NCBI RefSeq assembly: GCF_022664455.2
Contig: NZ_JAKRKC020000003.1
Location: forward strand, 310,001-374,000
Source: Actinomadura luzonensis
GTDB taxonomy: Bacteria; Actinomycetota; Actinomycetes; Streptosporangiales; Streptosporangiaceae
DNA: 64,000 bases
Reading direction: 5' to 3'
The notes under the pieces: model-generated
What the model saw: the letters and a program-made list of their open reading frames with translations, nothing else
Told to the model about the DNA's origin: nothing
The model's database searches: none
Made by a program: the position numbers and the translations under genes
Part shown: one piece after another, positions 56,976 through 64,000 of the stretch
Layout of the letters: every line of letters begins with the position of its first letter
Numbering within the stretch: position 1 is the first letter of the stretch

Positions 56976-57484
56976 CGGCCGTCGAGCTGGCCGTCCGAGG
57001 CGTCCTCGACGAGCCTGAACAGGTCCATCCGGACGTCCTGGATGTGCGGGATGTCGCGCAGCACGATCTCACCCCGGTCGCCCGCGGACTCGACGGTCAG
57101 CGTGCCGCAGCCGAGCAGGCGCTCGGTGAGGGTCTGGTCGGAGCTGACCGTGTTGACCTTGGCGATCGGGATCTCGTCGGTGGACTTGTTGAGCACCCCC
57201 TGGCTGATGGTGAAGCGGTGGGTGGTGAGCACGTAGCCGGTGTTCTTCCAGCGCAGGTAGGGGGTGAACGACCAGATCGTCAGCAGGATGAGCGCGATGA
57301 CGACGACGGCGGCCTGCCCGTAGAGGGCGAACTGCCAGTCCGAGGGGATCAACCACAGAGCCACGCCCGAGGCGGCGGCGATGAGCACGAGGGCGACGAC
57401 CGGTCCGATGAGCCGCTTCCAGTGCGGATGGAAGGACCGGATGCGCCGCTCACCCTGCGTCAGATGGTGGTCGGGAAGGGTCAT
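56972..57484 (-). CDS. Membrane protein with bacterial PH domain (bPH2, YdbS-like)
   Basis: 170 residues. Two membrane spans (about 27-46 and 55-73) precede a bPH2 domain: YLRWKNTGYVLTTHRFTISQGVLNKSTDEIPIAKVNTV, followed by LLGCGTLTVESAGDRGEIVLRDIPHIQDV. Such proteins are common and uncharacterised; the domain may bind peptide or lipid. Translationally linked to the cyclase gene by a 4-bp overlap, so a role in controlling it is possible. Confidence 0.87.
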   Translation of the reverse strand: MTLPDHHLTQGERRIRSFHPHWKRLIGPVVALVLIAAASGVALWLIPSDWQFALYGQAAVVVIALILLTIWSFTPYLRWKNTGYVLTTHRFTISQGVLNKSTDEIPIAKVNTVSSDQTLTERLLGCGTLTVESAGDRGEIVLRDIPHIQDVRMDLFRLVEDASDGQLDGR

Positions 57485-57548
57485 GGCCCAAATCGTGCCA
57501 CCAACGCCGCCCCGGGGCCACGCCGACGCCCCATTCCGCGGGCACCCG

Positions 57549-58370
57549 CTAGTGCGCGGGGCGCACGTGGACGACGTCGCCGGCGCTGAGCGCGCGTTCG
57601 CCGCCCGGGCCCTCGACCAGGAGGCGGCCGGAGGCGTCGACGCCGCTCGCCCGCCCGACGAGCGCCTGCTCGCCGGGCAGCTCGACCCTGACGTCGCGGC
57701 CCACGGTGGCGCTGGCCGCCAGGTACGCCGAGCGCAGCCCGCACGCCTCGGCGTCGCCGCCGGCCGCCGCCCACTCGCGGTAGTGGGCCTCGACCTCGCG
57801 CAGCACGGCCCGCAGCAGCGGGTCGCGGTCGAGGCAGGCGGCCTCCTCGACGGCCAGCGACGTCGCGGTGGCGACGGGCAGCTCGTCGGCGCGCTGCGAC
57901 ACGTTCATGCCCATGCCGACGACCACCCCGCCGTCGGCCCGCTCGGCCAGCACGCCGGCCAGCTTGCGCTCGCCGATCAGCAGGTCGTTGGGCCACTTCA
58001 GGCGCACGTCCACCTCGGCCAGGCGGCGGACGGCGGAGGCGGCGGCGACGCCGTACAGGAGCGGCAGCCAGCCGTGCGCGGCCACCGGCGCCTCCGGCCG
58101 CAGCAGGATCGAGAACGTCAGCCCCGAGCGCGGCGGGGCGCTCCAAGTGCGGCCGAGCCGGCCCCGGCCGGCCTCCTGCGCCTCCGCCACCAGGACCGCC
58201 CCCTCCGGGACGCCCTCCTTGGCGGCGTGGACGAGGTCGGCGTTGGTGGAGCCGGTGCTGTCCACGACGGTGACGCCCGTCCACAGGCCGCCGGGTCGGA
58301 CGAGGGCGCGGTTGAGCGCCGTCTCGGACAGCGGCGGGCGGTCGAGGTCGGAATAGCGCGAGTCGGGCAT
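57549..58370 (-). CDS. birA: Biotin-[acetyl-CoA carboxylase] ligase
   Basis: 273 residues, the short class without the DNA-binding domain, as in other actinobacteria. It attaches biotin to acyl-CoA carboxylase carrier domains. DSTGSTNADLVHAAKEG, EAQEAGRGRLGRTWSAP (the G-R-G-R-x-G-R loop that holds biotinyl-AMP), RLKWPNDLLIGERKLAGVL (catalytic Lys region) and VVGMGMNVSQ are present. Starts at ATG; GGGGG touches the start codon, so the transcript may be almost leaderless. Divergent from the formate-dehydrogenase-like gene across only 33 bp. Confidence 0.93.
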   Translation of the reverse strand: MPDSRYSDLDRPPLSETALNRALVRPGGLWTGVTVVDSTGSTNADLVHAAKEGVPEGAVLVAEAQEAGRGRLGRTWSAPPRSGLTFSILLRPEAPVAAHGWLPLLYGVAAASAVRRLAEVDVRLKWPNDLLIGERKLAGVLAERADGGVVVGMGMNVSQRADELPVATATSLAVEEAACLDRDPLLRAVLREVEAHYREWAAAGGDAEACGLRSAYLAASATVGRDVRVELPGEQALVGRASGVDASGRLLVEGPGGERALSAGDVVHVRPAH

Positions 58371-58403
58371 CCCCCTATCTTGGCAGCGAGGGAGGATGGA
58401 GAG

Positions 58404-60608
58404 ATGAGCAAGCGTCTGGATCCGCGCAACTGGGCCTCCTGGCGGCCGTTCGGGATGGGGTTGCGCAAGCCGAACAATTACCTGGAGCTGTGGAAGGCGT
58501 TCAAGTCGGTCAAGGGACGCAGAGGCTACGCCTGGCGGATCCTGAACCAGGGCACCTGCGACGGCTGCGCGCTCGGCACGCAGGGCATGCGCGACTGGAC
58601 GATGGACGAGATCCACCTGTGCAACATCAGGCTGCGGCTGCTGCCGCTCAACACCATGCCCGCCCTGGACGTCTCGCTGCTCGGCGACGTGTCCGCGCTG
58701 GCCGGGCGGCGCAGCGCGGAGCTGCGGGAGCTGGGGCGGCTGCCGTACCCGATGCTGCGGCGCGCGGGCGAGCCCGGCTTCACCCGCGTCTCCTGGGACG
58801 AGGCGCTGCGCGTGGCCGCCGACGGGCTGCGCGGCAGCCGGTTCGGGACCTACCTGACCAGCCGCGGCATGCCGAACGAGAACTACTACGCGGCCCAGAA
58901 GGCGGTGCGCGCGCTCGGCACCAACAGCGTGGACAACGCCGCCCGCATCTGCCACTCACCCTCGACGGTCGCGCTCAAGCAGACCGTCGGCGCGGCGGCC
59001 ACCACCTGCTCCTACAGCGACTGGATCGGCTCCGACCTCATCGTCTTCATCGGCTCGAACCCGTCGAACAACCAGCCGGTCGCGATGAAGTACCTCTACC
59101 ACGCCAAGAAGGCCGGCACGAGGATCGCCATGGTCAACGCCTACCGCGAGCCCGGCATGGACCGTTACTGGGTGCCGTCGAACGCCGAGTCCGCGCTGTT
59201 CGGCACCAGGATCACCGACGAGTTCTTCGGCGTCAACGTGGGCGGCGACATCGGCTTCCTCAACGGCGTGCTCAAGCACCTGATCGAGCACGACTGGGTG
59301 GACAAGGCGTTCGTCGACCGGCGCACCAGCGGCTTCGAGGAGGCGCGCCGGGCCGTGGCCGGGCAGTCGTGGGAGGAGCTGGAGGCGCTGTCGGGGGCCT
59401 CGCGCGAGGACATGCTCCGGCTGGCCAGGCTGCTCGGCGAGGCGCGCTCGGCCGTCCTGGTGTGGTCGATGGGCATCACCCAGCACGCCTACGGCGAGGA
59501 CAACGTGCGCGCGATCGTCAACCTGGCGCTGGCCCGCGGCTTCCTCGGCCGCGACAAGTGCGGGCTGATGCCGATCCGCGGGCACAGCGGGGTGCAGGGC
59601 GGGGCCGAGATGGGCGCGTACGCGACCGGCCTGCCCGGCGGCCTGCCCATCACGCCGGAGAACGCGGCCCGCTTCAGCGAGCTGTGGGGCTTCGAGGTGC
59701 CGGACACCCCCGGCCTGACCGCCACCGACATGATCGACGCCGCGCATCGGGGCGAGCTGGACGCGCTCGTCTCCTCCGGCGGCAACTTCCTGGAGGTGCT
59801 GCCCGACCCGGCCTACTGCAGGGAGGCGCTGGCGCGGCTGCCGCTCCGGGTGCACATCGACATCGTGCTGTCGTCGCAGATGCTGGTGGAGGGCGCGGGC
59901 GACGTGCTGCTGCTGCCCGCGCAGACGCGTTACGAGATGACCGGCGGCGTCACCGAGACCTCCACCGAGCGGCGGATCATCTTCTCGCCGGAGGTGGAGG
60001 GGCCGCGCGTCGGCGAGGCGTGGCCGGAGTGGAAGATCTTCGGCGAGCTGGCCGCCCGGGTGCGTCCGGAGCTCGCCCGCCAGGTCCGCTTCGCCGGGAC
60101 GCCGCAGATCAGGGCCGAGATCGAGCGGGCGGTGCCGTTCTACGCGGGCATCGCGGGCCTGGCCCGCTTCGGCGACAACGTGCAGTACGGCGGGCGGCAC
60201 CTGTTCGCCGACGGCCGCTTCCAGACGCCGGACGGGCGCGGCCGGTTCTCCGTCGTCGAGCCGCCCGCGCTGGAGCGGCCGGACGGCGCGTTCATGGTGG
60301 CGACCCGGCGCGGCAAGCAGTTCAACAGCATGGTCCACGAGCGGCGCGACGGCTTCAACGGCGCGGTGCGCGAGGCGGTGCTGATGAGCCCGTACGACGC
60401 CGACCGGCTCGGCCTGCCCGACGGCGCGCCGGTCGAGCTGCGCTCGGGCGGGCGGACGTACCGGGGCAGGGTGCTGCGGGCGCCGCTGCTGCCGGGCAAC
60501 CTCCAGGTGCACTGGCCGGAGGGCAACGTGCTACTGGACGAGAGCCGCCGCTCGCCGCAGGCGCGCATCCCCGACTACAACGCCCTCGTCACCGTGCGGG
60601 CGCTGTGA
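58404..60608 (+). CDS. Molybdopterin-dependent oxidoreductase, FdhF/YdeP type (formate-dehydrogenase-like alpha subunit)
   Basis: 734 residues, a size normal for the FdhF/YdeP group. N-terminal Cys (GTCDGCALGT ... HLCN) form a reduced iron-sulfur site; ARICHSPSTVAL holds the Cys at the Mo-ligand position (no selenocysteine). Molybdopterin-binding regions: LIVFIGSNPSNNQPVAMKYL, GLMPIRGHSGVQGGAEMG and, at the C-terminus, KQFNSMVHERRDGFNGAVREAVLMSP. ATG with GGGAGGA upstream. It overlaps fdhD by 4 bp. Formate is a reasonable but unproven substrate. Confidence 0.88.
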   Translation: MSKRLDPRNWASWRPFGMGLRKPNNYLELWKAFKSVKGRRGYAWRILNQGTCDGCALGTQGMRDWTMDEIHLCNIRLRLLPLNTMPALDVSLLGDVSALAGRRSAELRELGRLPYPMLRRAGEPGFTRVSWDEALRVAADGLRGSRFGTYLTSRGMPNENYYAAQKAVRALGTNSVDNAARICHSPSTVALKQTVGAAATTCSYSDWIGSDLIVFIGSNPSNNQPVAMKYLYHAKKAGTRIAMVNAYREPGMDRYWVPSNAESALFGTRITDEFFGVNVGGDIGFLNGVLKHLIEHDWVDKAFVDRRTSGFEEARRAVAGQSWEELEALSGASREDMLRLARLLGEARSAVLVWSMGITQHAYGEDNVRAIVNLALARGFLGRDKCGLMPIRGHSGVQGGAEMGAYATGLPGGLPITPENAARFSELWGFEVPDTPGLTATDMIDAAHRGELDALVSSGGNFLEVLPDPAYCREALARLPLRVHIDIVLSSQMLVEGAGDVLLLPAQTRYEMTGGVTETSTERRIIFSPEVEGPRVGEAWPEWKIFGELAARVRPELARQVRFAGTPQIRAEIERAVPFYAGIAGLARFGDNVQYGGRHLFADGRFQTPDGRGRFSVVEPPALERPDGAFMVATRRGKQFNSMVHERRDGFNGAVREAVLMSPYDADRLGLPDGAPVELRSGGRTYRGRVLRAPLLPGNLQVHWPEGNVLLDESRRSPQARIPDYNALVTVRAL

Positions 60609-61447
60609 GGACCCGGCCGGGGCCCACCACGCGGGCCCGCGTGCGCGAGCTGAACGGCGCCACCGCGCGCGAGCGGCGCGACGACCTCGCCACCGAGGAG
60701 CCGCTGGAGATCCGGGTGACCGCGCCGGACGGCGGGCGCAGGACGGTCGCGATCACCATGCGGACGCCGGGCCACGACTTCGAGCTGGCCGCCGGGTTCC
60801 TGCACGGCGAGGGGCTGGCCGGGCCCGGCGACATCGCGGCGATCGCGTACTGCACGGACGAGGACCTGCCGCCCGAGGCGCGCTACAACACCGTCACCGT
60901 GCGGCTGCGCGGACCCCTTCCCGACCTGCCCGCGCTGGAGCGGCACTTCCTGACCTCCAGCGCGTGCGGCGTCTGCGGCTCGGCCAGCCTGGAGGCCCTG
61001 CGCGACCGCTGCCGGCCGCTGCCCGCGGACCCGCTGCGGCTCTCCCCCGGCGTCCTGTACGGGTTGCCGGACGCGCTGCGGCGCGGTCAGGGCGTGTTCG
61101 GCAAGACCGGCGGCCTGCACGCGGCCGGCCTGTTCACGGGCGAGGGCGCGCTGGTGGGGGTGCGCGAGGACGTGGGCCGCCACAACGCCGTGGACAAGCT
61201 GACCGGCTGGGCCGCGCTGACCGGCCGGCTGCCGCTCGCCGGGCACGTGCTCGTGGTGAGCGGCCGGGCCAGCTACGAGATCATGCAGAAGGCGCTGGCC
61301 GCGGGGGTGCCCGTGGTGTGCGCGGTCTCGGCGCCGTCGTCGCTGGCCGTGGAGCTGGCCCGGGAGTTCGGGATGACGCTGGTCGGGTTCCTGCGGGGCG
61401 AGAGGTGCAACGTGTACGCGGGCGAGGAGCGGCTAGCTATGGAATAA
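60605..61447 (+). CDS. fdhD: Formate dehydrogenase accessory sulfurtransferase
   Basis: 280 residues. FdhD passes sulfur from a cysteine desulfurase to the molybdenum cofactor of formate-dehydrogenase-type enzymes. The essential C-x-x-C is in TSSACGVCGSAS; TMRTPGHDFELAAGFLHGEG and VGVREDVGRHNAVDKL are the other family landmarks, and RASYEIMQKAL is conserved. Its GTG start overlaps the stop of the molybdoenzyme gene (GTGA), implying that the two are made together. Confidence 0.95.
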   Translation: MRTRPGPTTRARVRELNGATARERRDDLATEEPLEIRVTAPDGGRRTVAITMRTPGHDFELAAGFLHGEGLAGPGDIAAIAYCTDEDLPPEARYNTVTVRLRGPLPDLPALERHFLTSSACGVCGSASLEALRDRCRPLPADPLRLSPGVLYGLPDALRRGQGVFGKTGGLHAAGLFTGEGALVGVREDVGRHNAVDKLTGWAALTGRLPLAGHVLVVSGRASYEIMQKALAAGVPVVCAVSAPSSLAVELAREFGMTLVGFLRGERCNVYAGEERLAME

Positions 61448-61488
61448 ACCATTCCGTTCTGCTACTGTTGGAACAGAACGAACCGTTC
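61441..61488. promoter_or_regulatory. Palindromic operator elements before the epoxide hydrolase
   Basis: Three dyads lie close together: GGAAT-N5-ATTCC (61441-61455), CGTTCTG-N12-CAGAACG (61455-61480) and GAACG-AAC-CGTTC (61476-61488). Arrangement and length fit a TetR-type repressor site, but no regulator gene adjoins it. Confidence 0.5.
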
Positions 61489-61511
61489 CGCACTTCCGAG
61501 AGGATCGCGTC

Positions 61512-62597
61512 ATGTCGACGATCACCCCCTTCCGCGTCGCCGTTCCCCAGGCCGACCTCGACGACCTCCAGGCCCGCCTCGCCCTCACCCGCTTCACCGA
61601 CGAGATCCCGGGCGCGGAGCAGGGCGTCGCCGTCGAGCGCGTGCGGCGCCTGGTCACCCGGTGGCGCGACGGCTTCGACTGGCGCGCGGTGGAGGCCCGG
61701 CTCAACGCCCACCCGCAGTTCACCACCGAGATCGACGGGCAGCGGATCCACTTCCTGCACATCCGCTCCGCGAACCCGGACGCCCTGCCGCTCCTGCTCA
61801 CCCACGGCTGGCCCGGCTCGGTCATGGAGTACCTCGACGCGATCGAGCCCCTTTCCCGCCACTTCCACCTGGTCATCCCGTCGCTGCCGGGCTACGGCTT
61901 CTCCGGCCCGACCAAGGAGCTCGGCTGGAGCAACCAGCGCATCGCCGCCGCCTGGGCCGAGCTGATGTCCCGGCTCGGCTACGAGCGCTACGGCGCGGCC
62001 GGCAACGACGCCGGCTCGATGATCTCCCCCGAGCTCGGCCGGCTCGCCCCCTCCCAGGTGGTGGGCGTGCACGTCACCCAGGTCTTCTCCTTCCCCTCGG
62101 GCGACCCGGCCGAGTTCGCCGGGCTGAGCGAGGAGGACCAGGCGGGCCTCGCCGTCCTCGACTGGTTCTGGAAGGAGAAGGGCGCCTTCAACGTCCTGCA
62201 GTCCCAGCAGCCGCAGACCCTCGCGCACGCCCTCGCCGACTCCCCCGCCGGCCTGGTCGGCTGGCTGGCCCAGCTCTTCGACGAGGACCTGGACGACGAG
62301 TTCGTGCTGGCCAACGCCGCCGTCTACTGGTTCACCGGCACCGCCGGCTCAGCCCTCCGCCTGTACTGGGAGAACGCCCGCGCGGAGCAGCCGAAGGAGC
62401 CGACGACGGTGCCGCTCGCGCTGGCCATGGCCGAGGGCGACTTCAAGTCGATCCGCCGCTTCGCCGACCGCGACCACGCCGCCATCGTGTCCTGGAAGAC
62501 GCTGCCCGCCCCCGCGCACGGCCACTACACGGCCCACACCGCGACGAAGGCGCTCACCGACGACATCATCGCCTTCTTCACCGCATTGAGTGACTGA
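61512..62597 (+). CDS. Epoxide hydrolase (alpha/beta-hydrolase, EHN domain)
   Basis: 361 residues. The N-terminal EHN segment (ITPFRVAVPQADLDDLQARLALTRF) is typical of microsomal-type epoxide hydrolases. Catalytic parts: oxyanion HGWPGSVMEYL, nucleophile Asp in GAAGNDAGSMIS, and a C-terminal His in the final region (about HGHYTAHT). The usual ring-opening Tyr is likely in AVYWFTGTAGSALRLYWENA. ATG start. Preceded by palindromic operators, so probably inducible. Substrate unknown; epoxides in detoxification or antibiotic tailoring are both possible. Confidence 0.88.
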   Translation: MSTITPFRVAVPQADLDDLQARLALTRFTDEIPGAEQGVAVERVRRLVTRWRDGFDWRAVEARLNAHPQFTTEIDGQRIHFLHIRSANPDALPLLLTHGWPGSVMEYLDAIEPLSRHFHLVIPSLPGYGFSGPTKELGWSNQRIAAAWAELMSRLGYERYGAAGNDAGSMISPELGRLAPSQVVGVHVTQVFSFPSGDPAEFAGLSEEDQAGLAVLDWFWKEKGAFNVLQSQQPQTLAHALADSPAGLVGWLAQLFDEDLDDEFVLANAAVYWFTGTAGSALRLYWENARAEQPKEPTTVPLALAMAEGDFKSIRRFADRDHAAIVSWKTLPAPAHGHYTAHTATKALTDDIIAFFTALSD

Positions 62598-62687
62598 ACA
62601 GTCACCAAAAGGGCACAGGCGGCGCCCTCCTCGCCGGGGCGCGCCGCCCTATCGTTGCCCTACGGCCTGGCAAGGGGAGGGGAAGCC

Positions 62688-63851
62688 ATGAGCGTTTCGC
62701 CAGGGTGCTTATTCACGCGCGACGACACCGGCCAGGCGCTGTTCCTCGGCCCGGCCGAGGTCACGGCGCTCCAGGAGGCGGCCCAGGAGATCCTCGCCGA
62801 GCCCTCGGCCGCCGGGCAGACCCCCGACGCCGGCGCGCTCAAGGAGCTGGTGCGCCTGCTCGGCGCCACGGCTCCCGGCGAGGAGCCGGTCCGGATGCCC
62901 GGCGAGGCCGCCGCGTGGATCGAGCTCATCCACGGGCAGTCCCTGATCAGGGAGGCGCTGCGCGAGCAGGGCCGCCTCCGGGTCCGCCACCGCTGCCGGG
63001 TCTGCGACCGCACGCTGCTGGTCGACCCCGACCGCGAGAGCCGGACGAACGAGGAGCAGTCCGACGCGGCGCAGGCGAAGCAGACCAGCGGCCTGGCCAA
63101 GAGCGCCGCCGGGTTCGACGTCGAGCACCCCTACCGGTCGATCGCCCTGCTCCTGCTGCAACTCGTCGAGGACGAGGCCGGCAAGCAGGACGTCAAGGAC
63201 AAGGCGCTGTCCCGGGTCTGCGCCGCGTGCGACAGCGCCGACTTCGAGACCGCCGGGCTCACCGCCTTCTGCCCCGGCTGCCGCGCCCCGCGCACCGAGA
63301 CCGTCCTGCTGACCTGCCCGGAGTGCGGGCACGACTTCCGCGGCGCGGCGGCGGCGGCCCCCGTCTGGCGGAGCCCCGCGGAGGCCAGGCGCGCCCGCGC
63401 CGTCGCGCTGCTCGCCGCGCGGGCCGGCGAGTTCGAGAAGGGCCTGCGCGACACGCAGCGCGACGCGCTCGCCGGCACCCTGACCGGCGAGGAGGAACTG
63501 GTCGCGATGTGCCGGTGCGCGCTGCCCGGCGAGTTCGGCCGCTACGTGGCGCTGCTGTTCACCACGACGCACCTCGCGTGGGCCCGCGAGAGCATGATGT
63601 CCGCCACCACCTCGGGCCTGGTCCGATGGGCGGACGTGACGGCCGTCGAGGACCCCGCGGAGTCGGCCGCCGAGTACGAGAGCGGCCTCAGGCTCACCGT
63701 CGCGCAGGGCGCCCCGCTGGTGCTCAACGACTTCCGCGGCAAGGGCGTGTGCTTCGGCGACCGGGAGGCCGCCTTCGACGGCGAGGGCGTGCGGCGGCTC
63801 GCCCGCCTGCTGCGGGGAGAGCCGCCCGCCCCCGCCGCCGGGGAGGGCTGA
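62688..63851 (+). CDS. Uncharacterised zinc-ribbon protein
   Basis: 387 residues, ATG with GGGGAGG upstream. No known enzyme recognised. Three C-x2-C-type clusters are visible: RCRVCDRTL (about 105), then VCAACDSAD and FCPGCRAPR with LTCPECGHDF (about 182-220), so it probably binds two zinc ions. The C-terminal third (VALLFTTTHLAWARESMMSATTSGLVRWADVTAVEDP) resembles PH-like domains with a strand-rich, aromatic pattern. No membrane segment. Divergent from nothing; it precedes the convergent ppc gene by 7 bp. Confidence 0.65.
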   Translation: MSVSPGCLFTRDDTGQALFLGPAEVTALQEAAQEILAEPSAAGQTPDAGALKELVRLLGATAPGEEPVRMPGEAAAWIELIHGQSLIREALREQGRLRVRHRCRVCDRTLLVDPDRESRTNEEQSDAAQAKQTSGLAKSAAGFDVEHPYRSIALLLLQLVEDEAGKQDVKDKALSRVCAACDSADFETAGLTAFCPGCRAPRTETVLLTCPECGHDFRGAAAAAPVWRSPAEARRARAVALLAARAGEFEKGLRDTQRDALAGTLTGEEELVAMCRCALPGEFGRYVALLFTTTHLAWARESMMSATTSGLVRWADVTAVEDPAESAAEYESGLRLTVAQGAPLVLNDFRGKGVCFGDREAAFDGEGVRRLARLLRGEPPAPAAGEG

Positions 63852-63858
63852 GCGGGCG

Positions 63859-64000
63859 TCAGCCGGTGTTCTGCAGGCCGGCCGCCACCCCGTTCACCGA
63901 CAGGAGCAGCAGGGTGGACAGCCGGTCGCGCTCGCGCTCCGAGGGGTTCTCGGTGCGCAGCGCGCGCAGGGCGCGGAGCTGCAGGTGCGACAGCGCGTCC
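63859..64000 (-). CDS. ppc: Phosphoenolpyruvate carboxylase, C-terminal end only
   Basis: The last 47 codons of a minus-strand gene that continues beyond the right edge: DALSHLQLRALRAL ... STLLLLSVNGVAAGLQNTG, then TGA. The closing V-N-G-V/I-A-A-G-x-x-N-T-G is the invariant C-terminus of PEP carboxylase, where the last residues take part in catalysis. The enzyme converts PEP and bicarbonate to oxaloacetate. Confidence 0.9.
   Translation of the reverse strand, partial: DALSHLQLRALRALRTENPSERERDRLSTLLLLSVNGVAAGLQNTG

Noticed and set aside
1..64000. CRISPR array, insertion sequence, prophage or plasmid origin
   Set aside because: No regularly spaced repeats, transposase, integrase, phage or replication genes were found.

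Overview
The window is chromosomal DNA of a very GC-rich, aerobic actinomycete. Codon third positions are almost all G or C, and there are many GTG and some TTG starts. FO synthase (coenzyme F420), a mycothiol-type formaldehyde dehydrogenase, an IdeR/DmdR-type iron box and LytR-CpsA-Psr (LCP) proteins support this. The purE-purK-gtrA and acyl-CoA dehydrogenase neighbourhood is typical of Streptosporangiales such as Nonomuraea. That placement is inference from gene content, not a database result. Genes are tightly packed and often overlap by 4 bp. No rRNA, intact tRNA, CRISPR array, transposase or prophage was found.

Layout. 1-3979: the edge of a secreted binding protein, FO synthase fbiC, and an AlkA-like DNA glycosylase. 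4018-19314: a cell-surface glycan block with a GDP-mannose-type nucleotidyltransferase, GT4 and GT2 glycosyltransferases, two paralogous flippase-like membrane proteins around a methyltransferase, two large polytopic (GT-C-like) proteins, an LCP ligase and a membrane acyltransferase. 19376-20089: an acetoacetate-decarboxylase-fold enzyme. 20131-29576: the most unusual part. A minus-strand set (a two-domain CDP-alcohol phosphotransferase, a small membrane protein, a nucleotidyltransferase, a glycerol-1-phosphate-dehydrogenase-like enzyme, a second CDP-alcohol phosphotransferase and a GT2) lies back to back with a plus-strand IspD/TarI cytidylyltransferase and a CDP-glycerol glycerophosphotransferase. 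A second LCP protein follows. Together these look like a route that makes, polymerises and attaches a phosphodiester-linked envelope polymer or lipid.

31128-43908: mixed accessory genes. These are a STAS antagonist, GNATs, an F420/flavin-type oxidoreductase, a DUF4097 lipoprotein, a secreted repeat protein, a metallo-beta-lactamase-fold enzyme, VOC proteins, a receptor Ser/Thr kinase, an orphan GvpU-like protein, a WYL regulator, a serine hydrolase with an abnormal catalytic motif and a MerR regulator. 43909-44375 is a non-coding island with a decayed tRNA-Ser-like sequence, a terminator hairpin and two structured ~80 bp repeats.

44376-64000: mostly core metabolism. In order: acyl-CoA dehydrogenase, UDP-glucose dehydrogenase, purE/purK, GtrA, a two-component system, an epimerase, a bfd-bfr iron-storage operon behind an iron box (bfd is a 58-codon gene), an mscR-hydrolase-cyclase operon, birA, a formate-dehydrogenase-like molybdoenzyme with fdhD, an epoxide hydrolase behind palindromic operators, a zinc-ribbon protein, and the C-terminal end of PEP carboxylase at the right edge.
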